NCBI GenBank assembly: GCA_037969175.1 | Contig: JBBKWX010000134.1 | Span: 1 to 33,175, forward strand | Source of the DNA: JBBKWX01 sp037969175 | Lineage (GTDB): Bacteria > Bacteroidota > Bacteroidia > AKYH767-A > JBBKVM01 | Length of the DNA stretch: 33,175 nt | Reading direction: 5' to 3' | Shown here: positions 17,403 to 25,160 of the stretch, in pieces | Position numbering within the stretch: position 1 is the stretch's first letter | Layout: each line of letters opens with the position of its first letter | Notes under the pieces: generated by a model | Database searches by the model: none | The model's input: the letters and a program-made list of their open reading frames with translations, nothing else | Told to the model about the DNA's origin: nothing | Position numbers and translations under genes: made by a program

Positions 17403-17436
17403 CAAATTTAACACAGAAATATACTGAATTAACAAA
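17403..17436 (-). promoter_or_regulatory. Putative promoter of the small acidic protein
   Basis: Minus strand -7 TAAATTTG (17410-17403) with TTTG (17436-17433) upstream at a 22-bp spacing, slightly longer than usual. It predicts a leader of about 50 nt. Confidence 0.45.
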
Positions 17437-17461
17437 AATCCTAAAAAAAAATCTATTAAAA

Positions 17462-17490
17462 TTGATGGGTGAATTGATTTTTTACCTTTG
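17462..17490 (+). promoter_or_regulatory. Promoter of the amino-acid dehydrogenase gene
   Basis: TTG at 17462-17464, 18-bp spacer, -7 TACCTTTG at 17483-17490. The ATG is 19 bp downstream of the -7 element. Confidence 0.6.
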
Positions 17491-17509
17491 CAGAGAATTT
17501 TGAATAATT

Positions 17510-18736
17510 ATGAAAGACCTTTTATCCAAGTTTGAAAATAAATCACCGCAAATTGTATTTGAATGGAATGATTCTGAAACTGAAGCTCGTGGCTGGGTGG
17601 TTATCAATTCTTTGCGAGGAGGAGCTGCCGGTGGCGGAACACGTATGCGCATAGGCCTCGACCGACATGAAGTTGAATCGCTTGCGAAAACGATGGAAAT
17701 AAAATTTACAGTTTCAGGTCCTGCCATAGGAGGTGCTAAATCAGGAATTGATTTCGATCCTGCTGACCCTAGAAAAACAGGTGTTCTGCAACGTTGGTAC
17801 AAGGCGGTAATGCCATTACTTAAAAACTATTATGGGACAGGAGGCGATTTGAATATTGATGAGATCCATGAAGTTATTCCGATCACAGAAGGATTTGGGC
17901 TTTGGCATCCCCAAGAAGGCGTAGTAAATGGTCACTTTAATCCTGCAGAAAATGAAAAGATCCATAAGATCGGGCAACTTAGAATTGGTGTCAGCAAGGT
18001 TATTGAAGATAATTCATTCAGTCCGGATCTGAGCAGAAAATATAAAATTGCCGACATGATCACAGGTTTTGGTGTTTCAGAATCTGTCAGACATTTTTAT
18101 GATATATGGGGTGGAGATCTTGTAAACAAGCGAGTAATAATTCAAGGCTGGGGCAATGTAGGTGCTGCAGCTGGTTATTATTTAAGTTTTCTTGGAGCCA
18201 AAATAGTTGGAATAATTGATCGTAATGGTGGTTTAATAAATGAAAATGGATTTAGTCATCAGGAAATCAAAGATCTGTTCTTATCCAGAGTAAACAATGC
18301 ATTGGTTCATCCTGATCTTATTCCCTATGAAAAAATAATGGAAAGCATTTGGAATACAAAACACGATGTATTTATTCCTGCGGCGGCTTCAAGAATGTTA
18401 ACTGATGACCATGTTGAAAAACTTGCCAAAGCAGGTGTAGAAGTAATAGCTTGTGGAGCAAATGTACCTTTTGCTGATAAAGAGATCTTCTTTGGTCCCA
18501 TTGCTGAAAAGGCAGATACATTGATGAGTGTAATTCCTGATTTTGTTTCAAATTGTGGTATGGCCCGGGTGTTTGCTTATCTTATGGGCAGAGGCGTAGA
18601 AGTAACGGATGAGGCTATTTTTAAAGATGTTTCAGATATCATCAGAAATGCAATGATAAAAATTCACAAGACAAATCCGGGTAAAAAAAATATAACAGCA
18701 TCTGCTTTCACAATTTCATTAAAGCAATTGGTATAA
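17510..18736 (+). CDS. Glu/Leu/Phe/Val dehydrogenase family protein
   Basis: A 408-residue NAD(P)-dependent amino-acid dehydrogenase that interconverts an L-amino acid and its 2-oxoacid plus ammonia. The dimerisation/substrate domain has GGAAGGGTRMR, MEIKFTVSGPAIGGAKSGID with Lys65 and catalytic Lys77, and GTGGDLNIDE with catalytic Asp113. The Rossmann domain has GWGNVG at 213-218 and Asp237 at the end of the second strand, which suggests NAD preference. The substrate cannot be fixed by eye: glutamate and leucine/valine are the main options. Length is slightly below typical glutamate dehydrogenase. The MscS gene starts directly after its stop. Confidence 0.88.
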   Translation: MKDLLSKFENKSPQIVFEWNDSETEARGWVVINSLRGGAAGGGTRMRIGLDRHEVESLAKTMEIKFTVSGPAIGGAKSGIDFDPADPRKTGVLQRWYKAVMPLLKNYYGTGGDLNIDEIHEVIPITEGFGLWHPQEGVVNGHFNPAENEKIHKIGQLRIGVSKVIEDNSFSPDLSRKYKIADMITGFGVSESVRHFYDIWGGDLVNKRVIIQGWGNVGAAAGYYLSFLGAKIVGIIDRNGGLINENGFSHQEIKDLFLSRVNNALVHPDLIPYEKIMESIWNTKHDVFIPAAASRMLTDDHVEKLAKAGVEVIACGANVPFADKEIFFGPIAEKADTLMSVIPDFVSNCGMARVFAYLMGRGVEVTDEAIFKDVSDIIRNAMIKIHKTNPGKKNITASAFTISLKQLV

Positions 18737-19840
18737 ATGGAAATGAACGATTTTTTCACAAAAACATTTCTTGAAAATGAGTTAATAAATATTGCCTTAT
18801 TTTTTGGTATCATTCTTTTGGGAATAATATTCAAAAAATATATTTCTGTTTTATTATCTAAATTACTTTTTAAAGTATTAAAGAAATATTCCTCAGGTGT
18901 AGGAGTAGAACAATTCATTGGTTTACTCACAAAACCATTAGGGATATTTATCACACTTATCTATCTGTATCTGGCTTTCATGCAATTGCAATTCCCTCCA
19001 TCCTGGAATTTAGTTGATAGCGATAAGATAGGATTGAAGATGATCACAGAGAAAAGCTATATGATAGCTTTGACCCTATCTTTTACCTGGATCTTCCTCA
19101 GGATAGTTGATTTTTTGGGTGTTGTTATGGTTAACAGAGCTGCTCTAACTGAAGGTAAATCAGACGATCAACTTGTTCCTTTTATACGTGACGGAATCAA
19201 AGTATTTGTTGTCATATTTTCATTTTTCTTTGTTTTAGGAGCTGTATTTAGTTTAAATATCACCTCATTGGTTGCTGGTCTGGGAATTGGAGGTCTGGCA
19301 ATTGCGCTTGCAGCAAAAGAATCTCTTGAAAATTTATTTGGCTCATTTACTATTTTTCTGGATAAACCCTTTGTAGTTGGCGATCTCGTTCAGGCAGGAC
19401 CGGTCATAGGAAACGTGGAAAGTATAGGTTTCAGAAGTACCCGTTTGCGAACATTGGATAAAAGTTATGTGACCGTTCCAAATAAAAAAATGATCGATGT
19501 TGAATTGGATAATTTAAGTCTGAGAACATTTAGGAGAGCCCGGTTTAATGTTGGCCTCACCTACTCTACCTCAGCTTCTCAGATCAAAGCAATCGTTAAG
19601 GATATCAATGATTTTATTCAGGGACATCCCAATACGAATCAGGATGGTGTAGTTCATTTTTATGAATTCGGAGCAAGCAGCCTGGATATAATGGTTCAAT
19701 ATTTCGTTGATACAATGGACTGGGATGTATACCTGAAGATCAGAGAAGAAATCAATTACAAGATAATCGAGATCGTTGAGTCGCATGACTCAAGCTTCGC
19801 ATTTCCAACACAGACCATTCATTTGGAAAAGACGAATTAA
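18737..19840 (+). CDS. MscS-family mechanosensitive ion channel
   Basis: A 367-residue inner-membrane channel that releases solutes on hypo-osmotic shock. Hydrophobic segments are seen near 17-32, 62-83, 108-133 and 155-172. The pore-lining TM3 with its Gly/Ala pattern (GLGIGGLAIALAAKESLENL, about 181-200) is the strongest signature. The beta domain follows (LDKPFVVGDLVQAG, VESIGFRSTRLRTLDKSYVTVPNKK), then the alpha-beta C-terminal domain. The ATG directly follows the TAA of the dehydrogenase gene, so the two are one transcription unit. Confidence 0.92.
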   Translation: MEMNDFFTKTFLENELINIALFFGIILLGIIFKKYISVLLSKLLFKVLKKYSSGVGVEQFIGLLTKPLGIFITLIYLYLAFMQLQFPPSWNLVDSDKIGLKMITEKSYMIALTLSFTWIFLRIVDFLGVVMVNRAALTEGKSDDQLVPFIRDGIKVFVVIFSFFFVLGAVFSLNITSLVAGLGIGGLAIALAAKESLENLFGSFTIFLDKPFVVGDLVQAGPVIGNVESIGFRSTRLRTLDKSYVTVPNKKMIDVELDNLSLRTFRRARFNVGLTYSTSASQIKAIVKDINDFIQGHPNTNQDGVVHFYEFGASSLDIMVQYFVDTMDWDVYLKIREEINYKIIEIVESHDSSFAFPTQTIHLEKTN

Positions 19841-19892
19841 AGTTCTTTCTTTGCGCGCCCTAATAGTAATGCCCCAAATATTATAACCCAAC

Positions 19893-21260
19893 ATGCTGGC
19901 TCTCACTCTCATTGTAATCGTATTTGTTTTAGGATATGCAGCTATTGCTTTCGAACATACTATAAAAATAAATAAAGCTGCAACTGCATTATTGACAGGT
20001 GTTTTGTGCTGGACAATCTATATCCTTAATGCTGAAAGTCTTGTAATTGATCAGGTTGGTTTTGAAACATTTGGTAAGGTCGTAAAAGACTCTTTAGGCA
20101 ATTTGCAATTCATAAGAGATTTCACACCCTTACATTATGTTTCTCATCAGTTATTAGAGCATCTGGGAGATGTTTCAGGGATCCTTTTCTTTCTTTTAGG
20201 TGCAATGACCATTGTTGAACTGATCGATGCTCATGATGGTTTTAATGTAATTACAAACAGAATAAAAACAACAGATAAACGCAAATTATTGTGGATCATT
20301 TCTGTGTTGACATTCTTTATGTCTGCAGTTTTAGATAATCTTACCACTTCCATTGTTATGGTATCGCTTCTCAGAAAGCTGATAAAATCTACAAAAGGAA
20401 GAATGCTCTATGCAGGTATGGTGATCATTGCTGCCAATGCAGGTGGAGCCTGGTCTCCTATTGGAGATGTTACAACAACTATGTTGTGGATACATAACAA
20501 GATCACAGTTTTAAGCATCATCGAAAGATTGTTGTTACCAAGTTTGCTTTGTATGATCGTTCCCTTGTTATTTCTGACATTCAGGATCAAAGGAAATTTC
20601 CAGAGACCCGATATAAAAGAAAATACTTCTCTTGAACCCACTACAGAATTCGAGAGGAATCTTGTGTTCTTTTTGGGAGTTGGTTCTCTGGTATTTGTTC
20701 CAATATTTAAGACCTGGACTCATTTACCTCCTTTTATGGGAATGTTATTTGGATTGGGCGTAATGTGGGCGGTAACAGAACTCTTACACAAGAGTAAGAA
20801 TGACGAAGACAAAGGCTCTTATTCAGTAATACATGCCTTAAAAAAGGCCGATATTTCAAGTGTTCTATTCTTCCTCGGTATTCTTATAGCGATTTCTGCC
20901 CTGCAATCAACCGGACAATTGGTTAAACTTGCCGGAGTGTTGGATTCTACAATTGGCAATCAGGATATCATTGTTATTTCAATCGGATTACTTTCTGCAA
21001 TTGTGGATAATGTTCCATTGGTAGCCGCAGCTATTGGTATGTATGATTTCCCGACAGATCATCCTTTCTGGGAGTTTCTGGCTTATTGCGCCGGTACCGG
21101 AGGTTCAGCTTTGATCATTGGTTCAGCTGCAGGTGTTGCAGTCATGGGTATGGAGAGAATAGATTTTATCTGGTACATGAAGAAAATAACAGCCTTCGCT
21201 CTGATCGGTTATTTCTCCGGAGCAGGACTATATTTGCTCATGGAGCGATTCTTCATTTAA
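19893..21260 (+). CDS. nhaD: Na+/H+ antiporter, NhaD type
   Basis: A 455-residue membrane protein with about 11-13 hydrophobic segments that exchanges Na+ or Li+ for H+ across the inner membrane. The start LIVIVFVLGYAAIAFEHTIK, the paired motifs LDNLTTSIVMVSLL and AIVDNVPLVAAAIGMY, the AANAGGAWSPIGDVTTTMLW segment and GTGGSALIIGSAAGVAVMG are typical of NhaD in the ion-transporter (ArsB/NhaB-like) superfamily. It follows the MscS gene by 52 bp on the same strand; no consensus promoter is seen in the gap, so joint transcription is likely. Confidence 0.92.
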   Translation: MLALTLIVIVFVLGYAAIAFEHTIKINKAATALLTGVLCWTIYILNAESLVIDQVGFETFGKVVKDSLGNLQFIRDFTPLHYVSHQLLEHLGDVSGILFFLLGAMTIVELIDAHDGFNVITNRIKTTDKRKLLWIISVLTFFMSAVLDNLTTSIVMVSLLRKLIKSTKGRMLYAGMVIIAANAGGAWSPIGDVTTTMLWIHNKITVLSIIERLLLPSLLCMIVPLLFLTFRIKGNFQRPDIKENTSLEPTTEFERNLVFFLGVGSLVFVPIFKTWTHLPPFMGMLFGLGVMWAVTELLHKSKNDEDKGSYSVIHALKKADISSVLFFLGILIAISALQSTGQLVKLAGVLDSTIGNQDIIVISIGLLSAIVDNVPLVAAAIGMYDFPTDHPFWEFLAYCAGTGGSALIIGSAAGVAVMGMERIDFIWYMKKITAFALIGYFSGAGLYLLMERFFI

Positions 21261-21370
21261 TTTTATTTTTTTTCTTGTTTGGATAATATCAGCAACAAAA
21301 GCTTGTTGATACTAACACCGCTATGTTCATAAGTGAAACTTGGGCTGCACTGCATGTGCAAAGCTATGGG

Positions 21371-21378
21371 TAACTTTG
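21371..21378 (+). promoter_or_regulatory. Putative -7 promoter element for exbB
   Basis: TAACTTTG matches TAnnTTTG and lies 29 bp upstream of the ATG at 21408. If used, it rules out the in-frame GTG at 21333 as start. The preceding 21261-21370 holds a T-rich stretch after nhaD and a 6-bp inverted repeat (CAACAA / TTGTTG, 21293-21308) without a T tract. Confidence 0.45.
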
Positions 21379-21407
21379 AACGCAAACTGAAATTACACCT
21401 ACAAGAA

Positions 21408-22106
21408 ATGAGCATTCTCCTTCAGATCACACAAACCGGAATCCCTGTTGATTCACTATCACCGGCAGCAGCACCAACAGTTGAAAAACTTTCTTTGCTG
21501 GAAATGACGATGAAAGGTGGCTTGATCATGATACCCATCGCGGTATTATCGGTTATGGCAGTTTATATTTTCATTGAAAGATATCTGGCGATCAAGAAAG
21601 CAAGTAAGGAAGAAAATAATTTCATGAATAATATTCGTGATTTTATTCACAATGGAAATATTGATGCAGCGCGTTCTCTTGCAAAAAATACAGACAGTCC
21701 AATCGCAAGAATGATCGAAAAAGGAGTATCCAGAATTGGTAAGCCTTTGAAAGACATTAATACTTCGGTAGAAAATGTGGCTAAGCTGGAATTATATAAG
21801 CTGGAAACAAATCTTGCTACACTGGCTACCATTGCCGGAGCTGCTCCTATGATAGGATTTCTTGGTACTGTTACCGGTATGATCCGCGCCTTTTACAATA
21901 TGTCAAAAGCAGGAAACAACATTGATATCTCATTACTTTCCGGAGGAATCTATGAAGCAATGGTAACTACAGTGGCTGGACTTATCGTCGGTATCATCGC
22001 TTACATTGCTTACAATATGCTTGTGGCCATGGTTGAGAAAGTAGTTTACAAGATGGAAGCAAGATCTATCGAATTCATTGACCTGCTTCAAGAGCCTGCT
22101 AAATAA
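21408..22106 (+). CDS. MotA/TolQ/ExbB proton channel family protein
   Basis: A 232-residue inner-membrane protein of the ExbB/TolQ family; with ExbD it uses the proton gradient to power TonB. I start it at the ATG at 21408 (MSILLQITQTGIPVDSL); an in-frame GTG at 21333 adds 25 residues not seen in the family. TM1 is about 37-57 (MIPIAVLSVMAVYIFIERYL); TM2 and TM3 are the conserved IAGAAPMIGFLGTVTGMIRAF and the segment MVTTVAGLIVGIIAYIAYNML. First gene of an exbB-exbD-tonB-folC cluster; ExbD starts 8 bp downstream. TolQ of a Tol-Pal system is the alternative, but the tonB-like third gene favours ExbB. Confidence 0.9.
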   Translation: MSILLQITQTGIPVDSLSPAAAPTVEKLSLLEMTMKGGLIMIPIAVLSVMAVYIFIERYLAIKKASKEENNFMNNIRDFIHNGNIDAARSLAKNTDSPIARMIEKGVSRIGKPLKDINTSVENVAKLELYKLETNLATLATIAGAAPMIGFLGTVTGMIRAFYNMSKAGNNIDISLLSGGIYEAMVTTVAGLIVGIIAYIAYNMLVAMVEKVVYKMEARSIEFIDLLQEPAK

Positions 22107-22114
22107 AGAAAATC

Positions 22115-22507
22115 ATGGGAATTAAAACCAGAAATAAGGTAAGTGTGAATTTCAGTATGTCGTCTATGACTGACATCGTATTCCTGCTCCTGATATTCTT
22201 TATGCTTACCTCAACTTTGGTAAGTCCGAATGCGTTGAAATTACTTTTGCCAAACAGTAATTCCAGAACATTGGCCAAGCAAACAATCAGTGTTTCCATC
22301 ACACAGGACCTGCAATATTTTGTGGGAACAGATCCTGTATCTATTGATGATATGAGCAACATTTTGCAAGCTAAGATCGTTGGAGAAACAGATCCATCGA
22401 TTGTATTGCATGTAGATAAGACTGTTCCTATCGAATATGCCGTGAAAGTGATGGATATTGCAAATAATCAGAAGATACGCGTTGTACTTGCAACTAAGCC
22501 TTTATAA
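22115..22507 (+). CDS. ExbD/TolR family biopolymer transport protein
   Basis: A 130-residue protein with one N-terminal membrane segment (about 19-36, DIVFLLLIFFMLTSTLV) and a periplasmic domain. Asp20 at the start of the membrane helix is the protonatable residue essential in ExbD/TolR/MotB-type stators. The periplasmic part includes VSITQDLQYFVGTDPVSI and ends LATKPL, as in the family. Its stop overlaps the next ATG by one base (TAATG), so translation of the TonB-like protein is probably coupled. Confidence 0.92.
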   Translation: MGIKTRNKVSVNFSMSSMTDIVFLLLIFFMLTSTLVSPNALKLLLPNSNSRTLAKQTISVSITQDLQYFVGTDPVSIDDMSNILQAKIVGETDPSIVLHVDKTVPIEYAVKVMDIANNQKIRVVLATKPL

Positions 22508-23337
22508 TGATTACACTGGTTCAAAATTCAGATAATAGATCCGGCCTTATCGGCACTATCCTTTTTCATGGGATCTTGCTGATTTTGTTCATTCTTTTTG
22601 GATTGAGCACTCCTCTTCCGTTACCTGAGGAAGAAGGGATCGTTGTAAATTTTGGTACTTCAAACGATGGTAGTGGCGAGATTCAACCTTTGCAGAATAT
22701 GGCTGATAATATGCCATTGACCCAGCCCCAAAAAGCAAGTTCAACCACTGCCTCAGAGACCGAAACTGCAACGCAAACTATGGAAGAAGCCGTTGCTTTA
22801 CCCAAGATTGAAAAAGTAAAACCAAAGGTAAAACCGGTTGTAGTTAAGCCAGTTGAGAAACCAACTGTGCAACCAAAAGAAAATCCTACACCCGTAAAAG
22901 AAGAGCCTAGGGTAAACCCTAATGCATTGTATCCAGGGAAAAAGGATAATGCCACTAATAACTCTGCAGGACAAGGTAACAATGGACAACCCGGAGATCA
23001 GGGAAGTAACAACGGTTCTGTGAACAGTAATAATCCCGGTGACGGAAAAGGAAAAGGAAGCGCCGGCGTATCCTATGATCTGGGAGGACGGACCATTAAA
23101 TCTAAACCTACCATTCAGGATAACAGTCAGGATTTTGGTATCGTTGTGATCGATATAATTGTAGATAAATATGGAAGTGTTGTTTCTGCTACCGGCCCCG
23201 GACGAGGATCTACAACAACCAGTCAGAATTTATTAAGCAAAGCCAAAGAAGCTGCATTACGTGCAAAATTCAATCAGGATCTAAATGATCTGGAAGAAAG
23301 AAAAGGCACGATTACTTTCCGCTTCTCCCCTAAATAG
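22507..23337 (+). CDS. TonB-like energy transducer
   Basis: A 276-residue protein with one membrane anchor (about 15-36, containing His21 in a position like the conserved TonB His), then a Pro/Lys-rich linker at about 100-140 (repeats such as KPKVKPVVVKPVEKP), a Gly/Asn-rich stretch at about 150-185, and a short C-terminal domain (FGIVVIDIIVDKYGSVVSA, ending ITFRFSPK). This is the TonB layout: anchor, extended periplasmic spacer and receptor-binding domain. The C-terminal domain lacks an obvious YP motif, so similarity to TonB or TolA is at the level of layout. It is encoded with ExbB and ExbD and followed 20 bp later by folC. Confidence 0.82.
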   Translation: MITLVQNSDNRSGLIGTILFHGILLILFILFGLSTPLPLPEEEGIVVNFGTSNDGSGEIQPLQNMADNMPLTQPQKASSTTASETETATQTMEEAVALPKIEKVKPKVKPVVVKPVEKPTVQPKENPTPVKEEPRVNPNALYPGKKDNATNNSAGQGNNGQPGDQGSNNGSVNSNNPGDGKGKGSAGVSYDLGGRTIKSKPTIQDNSQDFGIVVIDIIVDKYGSVVSATGPGRGSTTTSQNLLSKAKEAALRAKFNQDLNDLEERKGTITFRFSPK

Positions 23338-23340
23338 TCA

Positions 23341-23348
23341 TAGCTTTG
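23341..23348 (+). promoter_or_regulatory. Putative -7 promoter element for folC
   Basis: TAGCTTTG matches TAnnTTTG, 9 bp upstream of the ATG at 23358. No -33 box is evident, and read-through from the tonB-like gene is also likely. Confidence 0.3.
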
Positions 23349-23357
23349 TGTCCAATT

Positions 23358-24659
23358 ATGGATGCAAAATACAAGGCAACACTTGATTATCTTTTTGCTG
23401 CATTACCTATGTTTCATCGCATCGGTCCTGCTGCCTATAAAGCTGATCTGGATAATACCTATGCCATCGCTAAACTCTTAAAAAATCCGGAGAATGCCTT
23501 TCCTGCCATCCATGTTGCGGGTACGAATGGAAAGGGAAGTACATCGCATATGATGGCTGCTATTCTGCAAAGAGCCGGCTACAAAACAGGATTATATACA
23601 TCACCGCATCTCAAGGATTTTCGTGAACGAATACGTGTGAATGGAGCCATGATTCCGGAAGCAGATGTTATCTCATTTGTAGAGGATCATAAGATTGAAT
23701 TTGAAAAGATCAATCCGTCATTTTTTGAATGGACCGTCGGTTTAGCATTCGATCATTTTAGAAAAGAACAGGTTGACATTGCAGTGGTGGAAGTTGGACT
23801 GGGCGGGCGTTTGGATTCAACCAATATTGTGAATCCCAAGCTTTGCATTATCACTAGTATAGGTATGGATCATGCCAATTTATTGGGCGATACATTGCAA
23901 CTCATTGCTGCTGAAAAAGCGGGGATCATGAAAAAAAATGTTCCGGTTGTGATCTCCGAAAAACAAGCTGAAGTAGAGCAAGTATTCAGAGAAGTCGCAA
24001 AACAAAAAAATGCTGTTTTACATTTTGCAACCGATAGCTTAAATGTAAGTTGGAAAGGCTGGGATGAAGCAGGACACAAAGCTAATTACGATCTTCATTC
24101 CAATCGCAATGAACTTATTTTTGAAAATATAGAACTTGATTTACCCGGAATGTATCAGGCTAGAAATTTGCCCGGTGTATTTAAAGCTGTGGAGTTGCTG
24201 AATGAAATGGGTATGGCTATTTCAGACGAATGTTTGCGGGAAGCATTGACAAATGTATCCGGCAGCACGGGATTGAGAGGTCGTTGGGAATGTATTTCTA
24301 AGACTCCCCGAGTATATGCTGATACGGGGCATAACGAAGACGGTATACGAGAGATCTTACGGATGCTGATGCATACTCCACATGCGAAGTTGCATTGGGT
24401 ATTTGGAATGATGGCTGATAAAGATGCAGCAAAGATCCTGAAGCTATTGCCTGAAGATGCCAGGTATTATTTCTGTGCTCCCGACTTGCCAAGGGCTTTG
24501 GGTGCAACTATTCTACAGGAGAAAGCGACAGAATTTGGATTGTCTGGGAAAGCATATCTCTCCATACCCGAAGCCTTACAAGCTGCTACTGAGGCAGCTG
24601 GCCATGACGACCTGGTCTTGGTTGGGGGCAGCACATTTGTGGTAGCCGAGGTGATCTAA
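23358..24659 (+). CDS. folC: Bifunctional folylpolyglutamate synthase / dihydrofolate synthase
   Basis: A 433-residue cytoplasmic ligase of the Mur superfamily that adds glutamate to dihydropteroate and to folates. I use the ATG at 23358 (MDAKYKATLDYLFAALPMF); a TTG four codons upstream is possible but unneeded. The P-loop HVAGTNGKGSTSH lies at 52-64; YTSPHLKDFRERIRVNG, VVEVGLGGRLDSTN and ITSIGMDHANLLGDTLQ are the other FolC signatures, and the C-terminal domain has DTGHNEDGI. Length is normal. It closes the exbB cluster and its stop is directly followed by the tRNA promoter. Confidence 0.96.
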   Translation: MDAKYKATLDYLFAALPMFHRIGPAAYKADLDNTYAIAKLLKNPENAFPAIHVAGTNGKGSTSHMMAAILQRAGYKTGLYTSPHLKDFRERIRVNGAMIPEADVISFVEDHKIEFEKINPSFFEWTVGLAFDHFRKEQVDIAVVEVGLGGRLDSTNIVNPKLCIITSIGMDHANLLGDTLQLIAAEKAGIMKKNVPVVISEKQAEVEQVFREVAKQKNAVLHFATDSLNVSWKGWDEAGHKANYDLHSNRNELIFENIELDLPGMYQARNLPGVFKAVELLNEMGMAISDECLREALTNVSGSTGLRGRWECISKTPRVYADTGHNEDGIREILRMLMHTPHAKLHWVFGMMADKDAAKILKLLPEDARYYFCAPDLPRALGATILQEKATEFGLSGKAYLSIPEALQAATEAAGHDDLVLVGGSTFVVAEVI

Positions 24660-24677
24660 AAAAATATTATTTTTTCT

Positions 24678-24707
24678 TTTGCAGATTTCAGGAAAGCACT
24701 ATATTTG
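24678..24707 (+). promoter_or_regulatory. Promoter of tRNA-Val (TTTG-N18-TATATTTG)
   Basis: A near-ideal Bacteroidota promoter: TTTG at 24678-24681, 18-bp spacer, TATATTTG at 24700-24707. The tRNA begins 16 bp downstream. It lies entirely in the gap after the folC stop. Confidence 0.8.
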
Positions 24708-24722
24708 CAGCCCTAAAGGAAT

Positions 24723-24797
24723 GGGGGCTTAGCTCAGTTGGTTCAGAGCATCTGCCTTACAAGCAGAGGGTCACTGGTTCGAATCCAGTAGCCCCCA
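24723..24797 (+). tRNA. tRNA-Val (anticodon TAC)
   Basis: A 75-nt cloverleaf. Acceptor stem GGGGGCT pairs with AGCCCCC; D stem GCTC/GAGC; anticodon stem TCTGC/GCAGA with loop CTTACAA, giving anticodon TAC (valine, GUA and wobble codons); variable loop GGGTC; T stem ACTGG/CCAGT with loop TTCGAAT. Discriminator base A at 24797. The 3' CCA is not encoded and must be added afterwards. Confidence 0.97.
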
Positions 24798-24806
24798 CAA
24801 ACAAAA

Positions 24807-24832
24807 ACCGATACACAACGTGTCGGTTTTTT
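24807..24832 (+). terminator. Terminator of tRNA-Val
   Basis: An 8-bp stem with one T-G wobble (ACCGATAC / GTGTCGGT), 5-nt loop, followed by a run of T, starting 10 bp after the tRNA end. Confidence 0.75.
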
Positions 24833-24848
24833 CTATTTCAGACCGAAC

Positions 24849-24865
24849 CGTAAACGTAGTTTACG
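24849..24865. repeat. Hairpin 1: CGTAAAC-gta-GTTTACG
   Basis: Perfect 7-bp inverted repeat with a 3-nt GTA loop, 16 bp after the tRNA terminator T run. Confidence 0.7.
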
Positions 24866-24940
24866 AGTGAAGGATGAAGTAGAAAAAAACGGATGCACGC
24901 CGAAGGCGGGCGTCGGTTTTGCTTTGTAACTCCCCCACCC

Positions 24941-24963
24941 CTGGATCGGCTAAGCCAATCCAG
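24941..24963. repeat. Hairpin 2: CTGGAT...ATCCAG
   Basis: Nearly perfect 23-bp palindrome: outer arms CTGGAT/ATCCAG, one C-A mismatch, inner arms GGC/GCC around TAA. It is followed by six A. Confidence 0.7.
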
Positions 24964-24980
24964 AAAAAAGTGTGAGCGTG

Positions 24981-25007
24981 TTTCTTCCGAAAGTATTTCG
25001 GAAGAAA
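24981..25007. repeat. Hairpin 3: perfect 12-bp stem, GTA loop
   Basis: TTTCTTCCGAAA at 24981-24992 and its exact reverse complement at 24996-25007 are separated by GTA. This is the longest perfect short-loop stem I saw in the window. It has no T tract after it, so it is not a standard terminator. Confidence 0.85.
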
Positions 25008-25011
25008 AGTG

Positions 25012-25032
25012 TTTTTGACCTGGGGTCAAAAA
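25012..25032. repeat. Hairpin 4: TTTTTGACC-tgg-GGTCAAAAA
   Basis: Perfect 9-bp stem with a 3-nt loop, only 4 bp after hairpin 3. The T run is on the 5' side of the stem on both strands, again unlike a terminator. Confidence 0.8.
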
Positions 25033-25069
25033 AGTGAGGGGCTGTTTTCTTTGCCACGAAGGCTCTAAA

Positions 25070-25105
25070 GTGTCAGGAGTAAACTCCTGTCACCACTCCT
25101 GACAC
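25070..25105. repeat. Hairpin 5: one left arm, two possible right arms
   Basis: GTGTCAGGAGT (25070-25080) can pair perfectly with ACTCCTGACAC (25095-25105) or, with one mismatch, with ACTCCTGTCAC (25083-25093). The two right arms are direct repeats of each other and cannot both pair at once. Confidence 0.75.
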
Positions 25106-25146
25106 CACACTCGGCTGAGGGATAGCAGCGGAAAGCCCGACCCAAA

Positions 25147-25160
25147 CATGCGCATGCATG
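25147..25160. repeat. Overlapping palindromes CATGCGCATG / CATGCATG
   Basis: Two perfect palindromes share four bases (25147-25156 and 25153-25160), flanked by CCCA at 25141-25144 and TGGG at 25159-25162, which could extend a stem. Confidence 0.55.

Noticed and set aside
17482..17802. A 106-codon open frame on the minus strand
   Set aside because: It is antisense to the well-conserved start of the amino-acid dehydrogenase.
24723..24832. tRNA-Val as an integration site for a genomic island
   Set aside because: I see no integrase gene and no repeated copy of the tRNA 3' end downstream in the window.
24838..25029. A 63-codon open frame on the minus strand in the palindrome block
   Set aside because: It runs through hairpins, has no signal, domain or promoter, and its composition follows the repeats.
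25012..25032. The TTTTTGACC/GGTCAAAAA hairpin as a terminator
   Set aside because: On either strand the T run precedes the stem and A follows it, so there is no trailing U tract.
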